Shown: piece after piece, positions 16,521 to 26,500 of the stretch
Layout of the letters: each line of letters starts with the position of its first letter
How positions within the stretch are numbered: position 1 is the stretch's first letter
Source: Burkholderiales bacterium
GTDB taxonomy: Bacteria > Pseudomonadota > Gammaproteobacteria > Burkholderiales > Burkholderiaceae_C
Length of the DNA: 64,000 nucleotides
Assembly: GCA_016223165.1 (NCBI GenBank)
Contig: JACRPO010000003.1
Coordinates: 484,646-548,645 of the forward strand
Reading direction: 5' to 3'
The notes under the pieces: generated by a model
The model's database searches: none
The model's input: the letters and a program-made list of their open reading frames with translations, nothing else
Told to the model about the DNA's origin: nothing
Program-made: the position numbers and the translations under genes

Positions 16521-16675
16521 CGAATGGAGTTGGCGAACCAGGTTGGCCGTCGACGGACTGTCTCTGGCCGCTGCCGGCTCCACGGGCTCAAGCGCTCGCA
16601 GTCCGTGGACCTTCACCTTGCCGACACTCAGGGCGGTGCACGCCACTTGGCTTGCCACGTGCTCCAATCGCCGCC

Positions 16676-17182
16676 GTGAGTAGCCGCTCCATCCCCATCG
16701 CCGCATCCGGGCCACCGCGCGAGGCAGAGCCCACCCCGCCCCTCACCGCCGCCCAGCGCCGCACCCTGCACGCCGCCGCCGCGCTGGTGGTCCCGCCCAG
16801 CGCAGACTTCGGTGGCCTCCCCGGCGCCGACGATCCAACGATCGCCGCCGACATCGAGCGGACGATGGGCCGCGACCGGCCGGCGGTGGTGCTGGCGCTC
16901 GAGAAGCTCGACGCCGCGGCCGGTGGCCCGCTCGCCGATCACGATGCCGCGCAGCGCGAGGCCGCGGGCCGCTGGCTGCGCGAGCACGAGCCGGCGCTGG
17001 CCGCCGCCTTCGCGGGCCACGTGGTCGCCTGCTACTACCGCGACGACCGCGTCATGCGCTCGCTCGGCCTGGAGCCGCGGCCGCCGTACCCGCTGGGCTT
17101 CGAGGTCGAGGCGGGGGACTTCGCCTCGCTGCTCGAGCCCGTGCGTGCGCGCGGGCGGCTGTGGCGCGGCACCGATGCGTGA
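16676..17182 (+). CDS. Gluconate 2-dehydrogenase subunit 3-like small subunit
   Basis: About 168 residues from GTG 16676; a TTG at 16652 is a less likely alternative. The core LTAAQRRTLHAAAALVVPPSADFGGLPGADDP, EHEPALAAAFAGHVVACYYRDDRVMRSLGLEPRPPYPLG is the signature of the small subunit that accompanies membrane-associated GMC dehydrogenases (Gluconate_2-dh3 family). In characterised complexes this subunit carries a Tat signal and helps export of the flavoprotein; here no twin-arginine signal is visible. It is followed after 6 bp by the flavoprotein gene, so the two are an operon. The cytochrome c subunit that normally completes the complex is not next to them. Confidence 0.75.
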   Translation: MSSRSIPIAASGPPREAEPTPPLTAAQRRTLHAAAALVVPPSADFGGLPGADDPTIAADIERTMGRDRPAVVLALEKLDAAAGGPLADHDAAQREAAGRWLREHEPALAAAFAGHVVACYYRDDRVMRSLGLEPRPPYPLGFEVEAGDFASLLEPVRARGRLWRGTDA

Positions 17183-17188
17183 TCGTGA

Positions 17189-18835
17189 GTGATTGAGCGC
17201 GGCGTGAGTTCGCAACCCGCCTCTTCCGGCGCATCCGATCCGGTCGTCGACGTGCTCATCGTCGGCGCCGGTGCCGCCGGTGCCGCGGTGGCCTGGAGTC
17301 TGGCCGAGTCGCGCATGCGCATCGTCTGCCTGGAGCAGGGCGGCTGGATGCGGCCCGACGAATACCCGAGCACGCGCCGCGACTGGGAGCAGCTCGCCGT
17401 GCGCGAGTACTCGCCCAACCCCAACATCCGCCAGCGCCCCGAGGACTATCCGATCGACGACAGCGATTCGCCGATCTCGGTGGTCAACTTCAACGGAGTC
17501 GGCGGCTCGACGGTGATGTACGCGGCGCACTTCCCGCGCCTGCACCCCTCGGACTTCCGCACGCGCACGCTCGACGGTGTCGGCGAAGACTGGCCGATCG
17601 ACTACGCGACGCTGGAACCCTTCTTCGCGCTCAACGACCGCATGATGGGCGTGGCCGGGCTTGCCGGCGACCCGGCCTATCCGGCGCACGAGCCGCCGCT
17701 GCCGCCGGTGCCGATGGGCAGCGCCGGGCAGACGATGGCCGCGGCCTTCAACGCGCTCGGCTGGCACTGGTGGCCCTCGGACACCGCCATCGCCACGCGC
17801 GACTACGAAGGCCGCGCCGCCTGCGCCAACCTCGGCCCGTGCATGACCGGCTGCGCCAAGGGCGCCAAGAGCAGCACCGACGTCACCTACTGGCCGGTGG
17901 CGCTGCGCGCCGGCGTCGAGCTGCGCACGCACTGCCGCGTGCGCGAGGTGCTGGTCGACGACAACGACATGGCCACGGGGGTCGCGTACTTCGACGAGCA
18001 CGGCGACCTGCGCGTGCAGCGCGCGCACGTGGTCATCCTCGCCTGCAACGGCGTGGGCACGGCACGGCTGCTGCTCAACTCGAAGTCGGCGCGTTTCCCC
18101 GAAGGCCTGGCCAACCGCAGCGGCCTCGTCGGCAAGAACCTGATGCTGCACCCGTGGGGCATGGTGCGCGGCGTCTTCGCGGGCGACCTGAAAGCGCACC
18201 TGGGCCCGAGCAGCTGCGCGCTGTGGAGCCAGCAGTTCTACGAGACCGACGCCAGCCGCGGCTTCGCGCGCGGCTACAACCTGCAGGTCACGCGCAGCCA
18301 CGGGCCGGTGAGCACGGCGCGCTACCTGCTCGGCCACGGCGCGCTGCCCTGGGGTGCGGACCATCACCTCGAGTTGCGGCGCCACTTCGGCAACATGATC
18401 GGCATCGGCGTGTGCTGCGAAGACCTGCCCGAGGAGTGCAACCGCGTCACGCTCGACCCGACGCTGACGGACTCGCACGGCATCCCGGCACCGAAGATCA
18501 CCTACCGCCTGGGCGAGAACAGCCGCCGCATGCTCGAGCACGGCGTGCAGAGCGCGGTGCAGGCACTGCAGGCCGCCGGCGCCACCAGCTGGCGCGCCGA
18601 GGCGCCGCTGCGCCAGACCGGCTGGCACCTGCTCGGCACGGCGCGCATGGGGCGCGACCCCGAGCGATCGGTGGTCAACGAGTGGGGCCGCTGCCACGAC
18701 GTGAAGAACCTCTTCATCGTCGACGGCAGCGTCTTCGTCACCGGCGGCGGAGTCAACCCCACTTCAACCATCCAGGCCGTGGCGTTGCACGTGGCCGATG
18801 AGATGAAGAAGCGGCTGGCCGATCTGTTCGATTGA
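17189..18835 (+). CDS. GMC family oxidoreductase (FAD-dependent)
   Basis: The 548-residue protein has an FAD-binding Rossmann motif near residue 22 (DVLIVGAGAAGAAVAW), followed by the GMC signature region (VGGSTVMYAAHFPRLHPSDF) and the C-terminal active-site segments TGWHLLGTARMG, with the catalytic His, and GGGVNPTSTIQA, with the His/Asn-type second residue as Asn. The cysteine-containing CANLGPCMTGCAKGAKSS is characteristic of gluconate 2-dehydrogenase/sorbitol dehydrogenase-type flavoproteins. It likely oxidises a sugar, sugar acid or alcohol and passes electrons to a quinone or cytochrome. The substrate cannot be told from sequence. GTG at 17189 is used here; GTG at 17204 is an alternative. 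Confidence 0.85.
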   Translation: MIERGVSSQPASSGASDPVVDVLIVGAGAAGAAVAWSLAESRMRIVCLEQGGWMRPDEYPSTRRDWEQLAVREYSPNPNIRQRPEDYPIDDSDSPISVVNFNGVGGSTVMYAAHFPRLHPSDFRTRTLDGVGEDWPIDYATLEPFFALNDRMMGVAGLAGDPAYPAHEPPLPPVPMGSAGQTMAAAFNALGWHWWPSDTAIATRDYEGRAACANLGPCMTGCAKGAKSSTDVTYWPVALRAGVELRTHCRVREVLVDDNDMATGVAYFDEHGDLRVQRAHVVILACNGVGTARLLLNSKSARFPEGLANRSGLVGKNLMLHPWGMVRGVFAGDLKAHLGPSSCALWSQQFYETDASRGFARGYNLQVTRSHGPVSTARYLLGHGALPWGADHHLELRRHFGNMIGIGVCCEDLPEECNRVTLDPTLTDSHGIPAPKITYRLGENSRRMLEHGVQSAVQALQAAGATSWRAEAPLRQTGWHLLGTARMGRDPERSVVNEWGRCHDVKNLFIVDGSVFVTGGGVNPTSTIQAVALHVADEMKKRLADLFD

Positions 18836-19001
18836 GCAGCGCGCCGCTGAACGCGATCGACGGCCGCAGCGCGCGCGGCAATCCGCATCCTCCTTCGTAG
18901 GGATGCATGGGTTCGCCTCGGGGCATCCAATGCGCCGCAACACCTGGGAGGCGCGGAGCGTGGTTACAACAGCACTGTTCCGAGGCACAAGCCCGCGCCG
19001 C

Positions 19002-19715
19002 ATGACAAGTGGGGTCGGCCGCAACGTGCGGATGCTTTTTGCACTGGCCGCGGCGGCCGTCAGCGGTTGCTCGGCGATCGTGCACGAGCGGCACTACTTC
19101 GCCGCCTTCCGTGACAACCCCGAGGGCATGCGCGAGCCGGTGCAGTTCTACCGCCTGACGGTCGACGGCCACACCTATTTCAGCAACACGCGCTACCTCA
19201 CCGGCTACTTCGACGAGCGGGCGCTCTCGCTGTTCTTCAACGAGATCAAGGCGCCGGCGAACCAACGCCTCTTCGACGATGCAATGGTGCTTCCCGGTTC
19301 CGGCGGCACGAAGCTCCAGCCCCTGAGCCCGACCCAGGACGATGCAGCCTTCGTGATGATCATGAGCACGAATGCCGACGCGGTGGCCAGCACAATCGGA
19401 AGTTTCGCCGAGTCTCAGGCGGTCGCCGATGCGGTCACCCGTATGCTGAACCGCGACCGCGTCCTCGCCAAGGACAAGAGCGATGCCACCCTCGCCGTGG
19501 ACAAGGCACGCGCGTCAGCCTTGGTATCGCAGGTGCAGGCCCAGGCCGCAGCGGCCAGCGCGGCCGGCAGCGGGCGCGAGGCCGCTCGCAGCTACCTGCG
19601 AGCGCTGACGGCGCTCGCCCGCGGCCTGGGGTATGACGGAGCCGAGTTCACCGGGACCGAGGGCGCGCGGATGTGGTTCGTGCTTGAGAGCGCGCGCGCC
19701 GGAGCGCAGCCATGA
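19002..19715 (+). CDS. Predicted lipoprotein of unknown function, first of a three-gene operon
   Basis: 237 residues from ATG 19002, chosen because it places a lipoprotein signal (RMLFALAAAAVSGC) at the N-terminus; the frame is open further upstream without a signal peptide. After the lipobox Cys the protein has a mixed domain (HYFAAFRDNPEGMREPVQFYRLTVDGHTYFSNTRYLTGYFDERAL) and an Ala-rich helical C-terminal part. No family was recognised. Its stop overlaps the next start by 4 bp, so the two lipoproteins are probably made together and may form one envelope complex. Confidence 0.65.
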   Translation: MTSGVGRNVRMLFALAAAAVSGCSAIVHERHYFAAFRDNPEGMREPVQFYRLTVDGHTYFSNTRYLTGYFDERALSLFFNEIKAPANQRLFDDAMVLPGSGGTKLQPLSPTQDDAAFVMIMSTNADAVASTIGSFAESQAVADAVTRMLNRDRVLAKDKSDATLAVDKARASALVSQVQAQAAAASAAGSGREAARSYLRALTALARGLGYDGAEFTGTEGARMWFVLESARAGAQP

Positions 19716-21004
19716 ACCGGGCGATCCGCGCCTTGGCCCGTCTGGCCACGCTTGTGCTGCCGCTCCTGCACGGTTGCGGCACGCTCAACGTCTCGGTCGA
19801 CGTGCTCAACCCCGAGCGGGTGAAGACCGAGATGGCCGACGAAGCGTCGCGCAAGGTCTTCCGCGAGATCGTCGCGACGCCGCCAGGCGCCTTTGCGGCA
19901 CGAGTCGATCGACTGTTCGATGCCTATGCGCGCGAATGCACTGCACTGGCGGGCGAGATTCGCGCGGCGGCGACGAAATTGGCCCCCGAGCCCCGCCGGT
20001 CGATCGAGAAGTCGGCCGCGGACCTGGAAACCGCCGTATCAGCCGCCGGCTCTTGGCGCAACGAAGCGAGCCGGGCCGGCACCAAGCTCGAAACCCTGGC
20101 GCAGGAGGTGCGCGACCTTGCCGCGAAGGAGGGCTATCGCGGCAGCGGCGCGATGCCTGCTAGCGTGGCCGGCAAGGTCGCCGATTTCCTCGCCGAGTCG
20201 CATCGGAACCAGGGCAACCAGATCAAGGACGTTCGCGAGATCGAGCGCAACTTCCGCAACCTCGTTGCCCAGGACACAAAAGAGCGGGCGGGAAGTGCCG
20301 CCATTGCGGCTGCAGCTGCTGCGCCGCCGGGCGCGGTCGAGGCCGCCTCGGCAGGCGCGGCGACGCGAACTTTGTCGGCGGCCACCACCGCGATCGCGCC
20401 TTCCGTTGCGGCAGTCCAGCAGCGAGCGAGCGCTGCAGTGGCCGAAGCCCAGCGCAGCCCGATTCGCGACGGCAGCCTTGCGGCCAGCGAGTTTGCGTAT
20501 GTCGTGGCAAGCGCCCCGCCCGAGTACTGGAAGCAGGATTTCAATCGCGCATATGGGAGCGGCACGTTCGGAAACGTCGATCTCGTCATCCGGCTCAACT
20601 CGACCGCCGACTTCTCGGTCAAGGGCCTGCTCTTCGACGCGTCCAAGGTCGCCCAGGTCGCCTCCAAGGTCATGACGCAAGCCGTGCTGCTGGGTGCGCA
20701 GATGTCCGGTGTCCCCGTGACGATTGCGAGCACGGGCACGCAATCGGGCGGCGACGCGCTCACGAAGGCCTCGACCGACTTGGCGGGGGGACACATGGCA
20801 CTGGCGAGACGTCAAGCACAGGTCAACGCCCAAAGGGACGCGATGCGCGCCCTTGCCCGCTCGCTGCTCGGCGTGCTGCCTGCGCTGGAGAGCGAGCTGC
20901 AGGGAACAGGACCGGCCGACGCTGGTCGCGTCACCGTGCACCGAAGCATCGACAGCGCATTCGACGCATTGGGCCCGTTGTTGCGCCTGCAAGACCTGCA
21001 GTAA
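19712..21004 (+). CDS. Predicted lipoprotein with long Ala-rich helical region
   Basis: 430 residues, ATG overlapping the preceding stop (ATGA). A signal peptide ends in the lipobox LLHGC. Residues about 40-260 are helical with many Ala, Glu, Arg and Gln residues and likely form coiled coils. A second region (FAYVVASAPPEYWKQDFNRAYGSGTFGNVDLVIRLNSTADFSVKGLLFDASKVAQ) looks like a globular beta-containing domain. No known family was recognised. Coupling to the first lipoprotein suggests a shared envelope structure. Confidence 0.65.
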   Translation: MNRAIRALARLATLVLPLLHGCGTLNVSVDVLNPERVKTEMADEASRKVFREIVATPPGAFAARVDRLFDAYARECTALAGEIRAAATKLAPEPRRSIEKSAADLETAVSAAGSWRNEASRAGTKLETLAQEVRDLAAKEGYRGSGAMPASVAGKVADFLAESHRNQGNQIKDVREIERNFRNLVAQDTKERAGSAAIAAAAAAPPGAVEAASAGAATRTLSAATTAIAPSVAAVQQRASAAVAEAQRSPIRDGSLAASEFAYVVASAPPEYWKQDFNRAYGSGTFGNVDLVIRLNSTADFSVKGLLFDASKVAQVASKVMTQAVLLGAQMSGVPVTIASTGTQSGGDALTKASTDLAGGHMALARRQAQVNAQRDAMRALARSLLGVLPALESELQGTGPADAGRVTVHRSIDSAFDALGPLLRLQDLQ

Positions 21005-21041
21005 GCGAAGCGTCGCGACCCAGCGAGGGAAGGAAGACACC

Positions 21042-21338
21042 ATGCCGGCAAAGAAGGCGGCCGCGAAGGGAACCCGGGGACCGGCGCGCAAGCGGGCCGT
21101 CCGCGACACGTCTCGCTTGCCGACCGCGATGGCCGCTGCAACTGCGTTCGCAGTTGGCGACATCGTGGTCGGTGCCGACGATCCCGGTCGCGTCGGCAGG
21201 GTTTGCACCGTGGTGACAGCCGGACGCAGCTACCAGATCCGCTTCGCCGACAGCCCGATCTGCATGCTGACGCCGCACGCCGCAATAGTTGCGGCGCCGG
21301 CCGGCACAGTCGGGCCACCTTGCACTCCTGATTGCTGA
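21042..21338 (+). CDS. Small protein with basic N-terminus and SH3-like core
   Basis: 98 residues from ATG 21042 with GAGGGAAGGAAG upstream. The N-terminus is Lys/Ala/Arg-rich (MPAKKAAAKGTRGPARKRA). The core (FAVGDIVVGADDPGRVGRVCTVVTAGRSYQIRFADSPICMLTPHAAIVAA) resembles a small SH3-like or KOW-type barrel. It lies 37 bp downstream of the second lipoprotein and is probably the last gene of that operon. The function is unknown. Confidence 0.6.
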   Translation: MPAKKAAAKGTRGPARKRAVRDTSRLPTAMAAATAFAVGDIVVGADDPGRVGRVCTVVTAGRSYQIRFADSPICMLTPHAAIVAAPAGTVGPPCTPDC

Positions 21339-21639
21339 CGGCAAGACCGTCGGTTCGGTCGTCGCGCGCCATGGCAGTGGTGGTGCGCGTGAGCGCGGTG
21401 TATGCCCTGGCCTCAGCTCGGGGCCGGGCAAGGCCCGCGTGCCAACGGAGTGAGAGGTGGGTTTCGCGCGCCTGGGCAACGGGCCGATCGTGAAGCGGGT
21501 GCTGCCGTGGCCGAGCCCAGGCCGCAGGCGGGAAAGGATGCTCAATGCCGACATGCGCTTCAGCAATCGCTGCGGAGTAGACGATCGGCAAACCGTTGGC
21601 GAAGTCGTACCGGGCGACTGCGCGCCATTGATCTTGCTC
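21339..21639. other. 301-bp spacer with no recognised gene
   Basis: The gap lies between the end of the lipoprotein operon and the convergent VOC gene. Short open frames cross it on both strands, but none has a ribosome binding site or recognisable motif. A weak dyad (GACCGTCGGTTCGGTC) at about 21347-21362 just after the last stop might help terminate, though it has no T-run. Confidence 0.5.
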
Positions 21640-22023
21640 TCACCCACCGCTGCCATAGGGCCGCGTGATGATCTCGAGGTAGTGGCCGTCCGAGTCGTTC
21701 CAGTACACGCCGCGCCCACCGTCGTGGTGGTTGATGCGGCCCGGCTGCTGATGCGCCGGGTCGGCCCAGTACGGCGGTGCCCGTGCCTTGATGCGTTCGA
21801 AGATGCGGTCGAACTCTTCCTCGCTCACGAGGAAGGCGTAGTGCTCGATGGTCAGGTGCTCGTCGGCGCGGATATGGGCCAGCGTCACGCGGTTGTCGAG
21901 CTCGACGTCCCAGACCGGGCCGAAGCGGACCGGGGCCGGACGACCCAGCATCTCGCTGAGGAACGTCGCCGAGGCGTGCGGGTCGCGGGCGTGCACGATG
22001 GTGTGGTTCAGTTCGATCGACAT
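21640..22023 (-). CDS. VOC family protein (glyoxalase/extradiol dioxygenase fold)
   Basis: 127 residues from ATG 22023, preceded by GGGAGC. The pattern LNHTIVHARDPHASATFLSEMLG, LTIEHYAFLVSEEEFDRIFERI and GRGVYWNDSDGHYLEIITRPYG is a complete single vicinal-oxygen-chelate module, with His7, the HYAF His and the Glu of LEIITRP as metal-ligand candidates. The substrate is unknown. It is 19 bp downstream of the class II aldolase gene on the same strand and probably co-transcribed with it. Confidence 0.85.
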   Translation of the reverse strand: MSIELNHTIVHARDPHASATFLSEMLGRPAPVRFGPVWDVELDNRVTLAHIRADEHLTIEHYAFLVSEEEFDRIFERIKARAPPYWADPAHQQPGRINHHDGGRGVYWNDSDGHYLEIITRPYGSGG

Positions 22024-22042
22024 CGCGTTGCTCCCGGGTGCG

Positions 22043-22855
22043 TCAATCGAACATGTCGCCCTGCGTCTGCACCAGGTACCGGTAGATCGGCTGGAAGTGC
22101 AGCCAGCCGATGTACTCGCTGCCCACGTGCTCGCGGCTGTAGCGGGCCTTGTCGGGCGGCACCAGCAAGGGCTCCACGCCAGTGGCCTGGATCATCAGCT
22201 GCTGCCGGCAGCGGCGCTCGAGCGCGATGAACCAGAACGCCGCCGCCTCGATGCTGTGGCGGCTGGCGGTGACGAGGCCGTGGTTCTGGTGGATGGCCGC
22301 CTTCACGCCCTTGAACGCGGCGGCGAAGTGGTGGCCGGCCTCCTCTTCGACGGCGACCTTGCCGGCTTCGTCGGCGATGACGACGTGGTCCTCGAAGAAG
22401 GCGCAGGCATCCTGCGTGATCGGCGGCAACGGCTTGCCCAGCGCCGCATAGGTCACGCCATAGACCGTGTGCGCGTGGCACATGGCGACGATGTCGGGGT
22501 GCGCCTCGTGCACCGCGGCGTGCAGCACGAAGCCGGCGCGGTTGATGGCGTATTCGCCCTGCACGACGCGGCCCTTGTGGTCGGCGAGGACGAGGTTGGA
22601 CAGCTTGACCTGCGCGAAGTGCACGGCCATCGGGTTGGTCCAGTAGAGTTCGGGCCGCTCGGGGTCGCGGACGGTCAGGTGGCCCGCGAAGCCATAGTCC
22701 AGCCCGTGCACCGCAAAGGCGCGGCACGCCGCCACCAGGTGCTGCTGCCGGTGGCGGCGCTCTTCGGCGGGCGTGGCGAAGCTCGGCTTCTCCGGAAACT
22801 TCAGGCCGGGCTGCAGCGGCTGGTAGATCGACTCGCGCTTCTGGGCTTCGAGCAT
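22043..22855 (-). CDS. Class II aldolase/adducin family protein
   Basis: 270 residues from ATG 22855 with AAGGAG about ten bases upstream; the frame is open farther upstream without a ribosome binding site. Zinc-ligand segments of the family are visible: MCHAHTVYG and the later IHQNHGLVT. GHLTVRDPERPELYWTNP and NRAGFVLHAAVHEAHPD are typical of the family. Members cleave sugar phosphates or related hydroxy acids, but several are decarboxylases or have unknown substrates. The VOC gene follows closely, and an exported small protein is encoded upstream. Confidence 0.85.
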   Translation of the reverse strand: MLEAQKRESIYQPLQPGLKFPEKPSFATPAEERRHRQQHLVAACRAFAVHGLDYGFAGHLTVRDPERPELYWTNPMAVHFAQVKLSNLVLADHKGRVVQGEYAINRAGFVLHAAVHEAHPDIVAMCHAHTVYGVTYAALGKPLPPITQDACAFFEDHVVIADEAGKVAVEEEAGHHFAAAFKGVKAAIHQNHGLVTASRHSIEAAAFWFIALERRCRQQLMIQATGVEPLLVPPDKARYSREHVGSEYIGWLHFQPIYRYLVQTQGDMFD

Positions 22856-22884
22856 GGGCGCGCGCTCCTTCGCTCTCTTCGTGC

Positions 22885-23322
22885 TCAATCGACCGGATCG
22901 GCCGCGCGCGGCTGGTACTTGGCGAGCCAGCCCGGCGTGAAGTCGAAGCGTTCGGCCGCGAACACCGCCGAGAAGCACAGCCCCGAGGTCCCCGAGCGCC
23001 AGAGCGTCACGTACTGCCAACGCCCACCGCGGCGAAGCAGCAGCACGTGCGCGGGCACCAGGCCGCCGCGCCGGTACATCGGATAGCGCGACTGCGCGGC
23101 CTCCTCGAAGCGGTTGCGGTCCGCGGCGTCGAGGGTCGCCCGCTCGGCGGCTGCCGGCACGCGCAGCGGCGGGCTGCCGCTCACGCAACTGGGCATCTCC
23201 TGTTCGACGGCAGGCTGCACCGGCTGTGCAGGCCACGCCTGCTGGGCATGACCCGCTCCCGCGCAAGCAAGGCCCGCAAGGCCCGCGAACACCGCTGCGC
23301 ACCACCCTTGACGTGACTGCAT
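22885..23322 (-). CDS. Small exported protein of unknown function
   Basis: 145 residues from ATG 23322 with GGGAGAAG at good spacing. A signal peptide is clear (QSRQGWCAAVFAGLAGLACAGAGHA, cleavage probably after AHA or GHA). The mature part is about 115 residues, with a Pro/Gln-rich start and a compact C-terminal part (HVLLLRRGGRWQYVTLWRSGTSGLCFSAVF). Two or three cysteines could form a disulfide in the periplasm. It is 29 bp upstream of the aldolase gene on the same strand. No family was recognised. Confidence 0.7.
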   Translation of the reverse strand: MQSRQGWCAAVFAGLAGLACAGAGHAQQAWPAQPVQPAVEQEMPSCVSGSPPLRVPAAAERATLDAADRNRFEEAAQSRYPMYRRGGLVPAHVLLLRRGGRWQYVTLWRSGTSGLCFSAVFAAERFDFTPGWLAKYQPRAADPVD

Positions 23323-23551
23323 CGCACTTCTCCCGTGGGACTCCCGTGCGGCCGGGTCGGCAACAGGTGTTGGGAGTCGCATCGGGCAGCGGAGTTCAAG
23401 AGTCGCCCCGCCGACGACCCTCGGACGAGGGGCATGCGCAGGAAACCCCGCGCCCGGGCGGGCGGGTTTCGCGGTACTGTCGGCCGACAAGAAGATCCAC
23501 GCGCCGGGGGGCTGGCGAGGCCAGTGCGCCCGGGCGCAGCGGGAGAAGAAC

Positions 23552-26500
23552 ATGGGGGCTACCCGAGTTCGGGCCGCGCTGATGTCACCGGTGCCGCTGA
23601 TGGTGCTGGTGCCGCTGGCGCTGCTCTGCGTCGAGGCGTTGCCGCAAGCGGTGGGCGCGGGCCCGGCACGCCAGGCCCTGGTCGCCGCCGAGGGCGGCCG
23701 CGCCACGGTCGAGGCGCAGTTGCAGATCGATGTCGGCAGCCACGGCGCCGCGGTGCGCCGGTTGGCCGTCGACGTGGCGCGCGACTGGGTGGTCAGCGCC
23801 TCGGACGACAAGTCGGCGCGCGTGTGGCGCCTCGGCACGGGCGAGGCCGTGCACACGCTGCGCGTGCCGGCAGGCCCCGGCGAGCAAGGTCGCCTCTACG
23901 GCGCCGCGATACATCCGCAGCGCGCCGAGGTGGTCGTGGCGGGCACGGGCCTGGCGCCGCTGCCCGGCGCGGCAACCGAGGCCACGGCGCATGTCTTCGC
24001 GCTCGCCAGCGGCCAGTGGACGGCCTCGTTCCGCCTCTGCCGCTGCGAGGTCAAGCGCCTCGCCTGGTCGCCCGACGGCCGCTGGCTGCTCGCCGCCGCC
24101 GCGGGGCCCGAGCGCGGCGTGCACGCCTTCGATGCGAAGGGGCACGCCGCCGGTCACTTCGCGACCGAAGGCGACGTCTTCGGGCTCTCGGTGCACCGCT
24201 CGCTGGATCGCTCGCAGGATCGCTCGCAGGATCGCTTGCAAGTGCTGGCCACCGACATGTCCGGCCGCCTGCTCGTCTTCCCGCTCGGCGCGGCGGGCCT
24301 CGGCGCACCGCGCGTGCTGGCCAGCCCGGGGCCGTTCCCGGTGAGCGTGAGCCACTCGCCCGACGGCAGCCGCGCCGTCGTCGGCCACCTCTCGGCGCAG
24401 GCGCCGGCGATCGTCGAGCTGACGGCCGGGCGGGTCCTGCGCACGCTCGAGCCGCAGGAGCGCGGCCTCGATGCCGGGCAGCTCATGACGGTGGCCTGGT
24501 CACCGGATGCGCCGACGGTGTGGGTGGGCGGGCGCAAGGCGCGCGGCCGCGACTACCTGCTGTGGCGCTTCGACGCCGACACCGGCGCGCCGCTCGCCGG
24601 CACGCCGGTGGCGAGTGATTCCATCCTCGATCTCGTGCCGCTGCCGTCCGACGCTGGGGGCCAAGTGGGCCAACTGGGCAGCGCGGGCCAAGCGGGCGGC
24701 GCGGGCCGCGTGGCCTTCGCGTCCTTCGACGGCAGCTGGGGCGTGCTCGACGGCCAGACGGTGGCGCCGCATCAGAAGAGCGCGCTGGCCGGCGCGCAAG
24801 CGACCTCGTCCCTGCTCACGGGCCCGGACGGCACGCTCGTCTCCTGGCAACTCGGCAGTGGCGAGCGCCTGCAGTTCGACCTGCGGCGCCGGCGGCTCGC
24901 CCGCGTCGAGACCGGCGTGGGCCGCGGCGCGCGCATGCGCGTAGGCGGCGCCTTCAGCGCCGAGGTGCAGGTGGCCGACGCGCGCGGCTTCTTCTCCGGC
25001 TTCTACCGGCTCGGCGGCCGCGAGATCCGGCTCGAGCCGGGCGAGACGGCACGCGCCGCGACCTTCGTGCCCGGCAGTTCCGATGCGTTCGTCGGCACCT
25101 CGCGCGCGCTGCAGCGCGTGGATGCGTCGGGGCAGGTGCTCTGGCGCCGCGCGCCCGGCGCGGAGGTCAACGCGGTGGTCTTCGCCAATGCCGGGGCAGG
25201 CGCGGGCGAGGGGATCGGCGAACGCGTCATCACCGCGCTGAGCGACGGCACGGTGCGCTGGTGGCATGCCGCCAGCGGCGAGCAGCTCCTGGCCGTGCTC
25301 GCGCTGCCCACGGGCCAGTGGGTGGCGTGGACGCCCGAGGGCTACTTCGACGCCAGCGCCGGCGGTGATTCGCTCGCCGGCTGGCTGGTGCGTGCGCCGG
25401 GCAGCGCGCGTGTCGAGCATCACCTGCTGGCGCGCTTTCGCACCACCTTCCGCCGGCCCGACCTGGTGGACGTGGCGCTCGGCATCGCGCAAGCGCCGCG
25501 CGCCGCGGCCGCGCCGGCGCCGGAAGCGGCAGCGCTCCTGCTGCCGCCCCAGCTGGTGGCGCGCGCCGAGAGGAAGGCGAAGTCGACGGGCGGCCCGGTG
25601 GCGCTGCCCTTTGCGCTGCGCGGCGCCGAGACGGGCGAGGCACGCGTGAGCGTGCGCCTGAACGGCCGGCCGTGGCTGTCGGCGCGCGTCGAGATGCCGG
25701 CACGGCTGGACGGCGAGGCGCCCGGCCGCGCCGAGGTCGCGCTCCCGGCCGGACGGCACCTCGTGCAGCTCATCGCGCGCGATGCGCACGGCACCTCGGC
25801 GCCGCTGGACTTCGACGTGCAGGTCGACGCCGCGCCGCCACCGCCCGGCGCCAGGCCGCGGCTGCTGGTGCTCGCCGTCGGCGTGAGCGAGTACGCCGAG
25901 GCCAGCCTGAACCTGGGGCTGGCGGCCAAGGACGCGACGGACTTCGAGGCCACGCTGGCCGCGCTCGGCGGCAAGCGCTATGGCGCGGTGACCACGCGCC
26001 TGATGGTCGACCGCCAGGCGACGCGCCCCGCCGTCCTGCGCAACCTGGAATGGCTCGCCACCGAGGCCGGCAGCGACGACGTGGTCATCGTCTTCCTGGC
26101 CGGCCACGGCGCGCACGACGACGAGGGCCGCTACCACTTCATCACGCACGAAGGCGACATCGCGCGCCTGGCGCAGACGGCCATCTCCGAGGCCGAGCTG
26201 CGCGACGCGCTGGCGGCCATCCGCGGCCGCATCGTGCTCTTCGCCGACACCTGCCATGCGGGCAGCGTCACCACCACCCGGGCGGCGGCGCTGAGCCGCG
26301 ACCATGCCCGCCTGGCCGACGAGCTGCGCGCGCCCGAGAACGGCGTCATCGTGCTCGCCTCCAGCGCGCGCAGCGAGGAATCGCTCGAGGTGCGCTCGCT
26401 CGGCAACGGCATCTTCACCAAGGCCGTGGTCGAGGGCCTGCGCGGCCGCGCCGACCTGCTCAAGCGCGGCGAGATCACGGTGAAGGGCCTCGACTACTAC

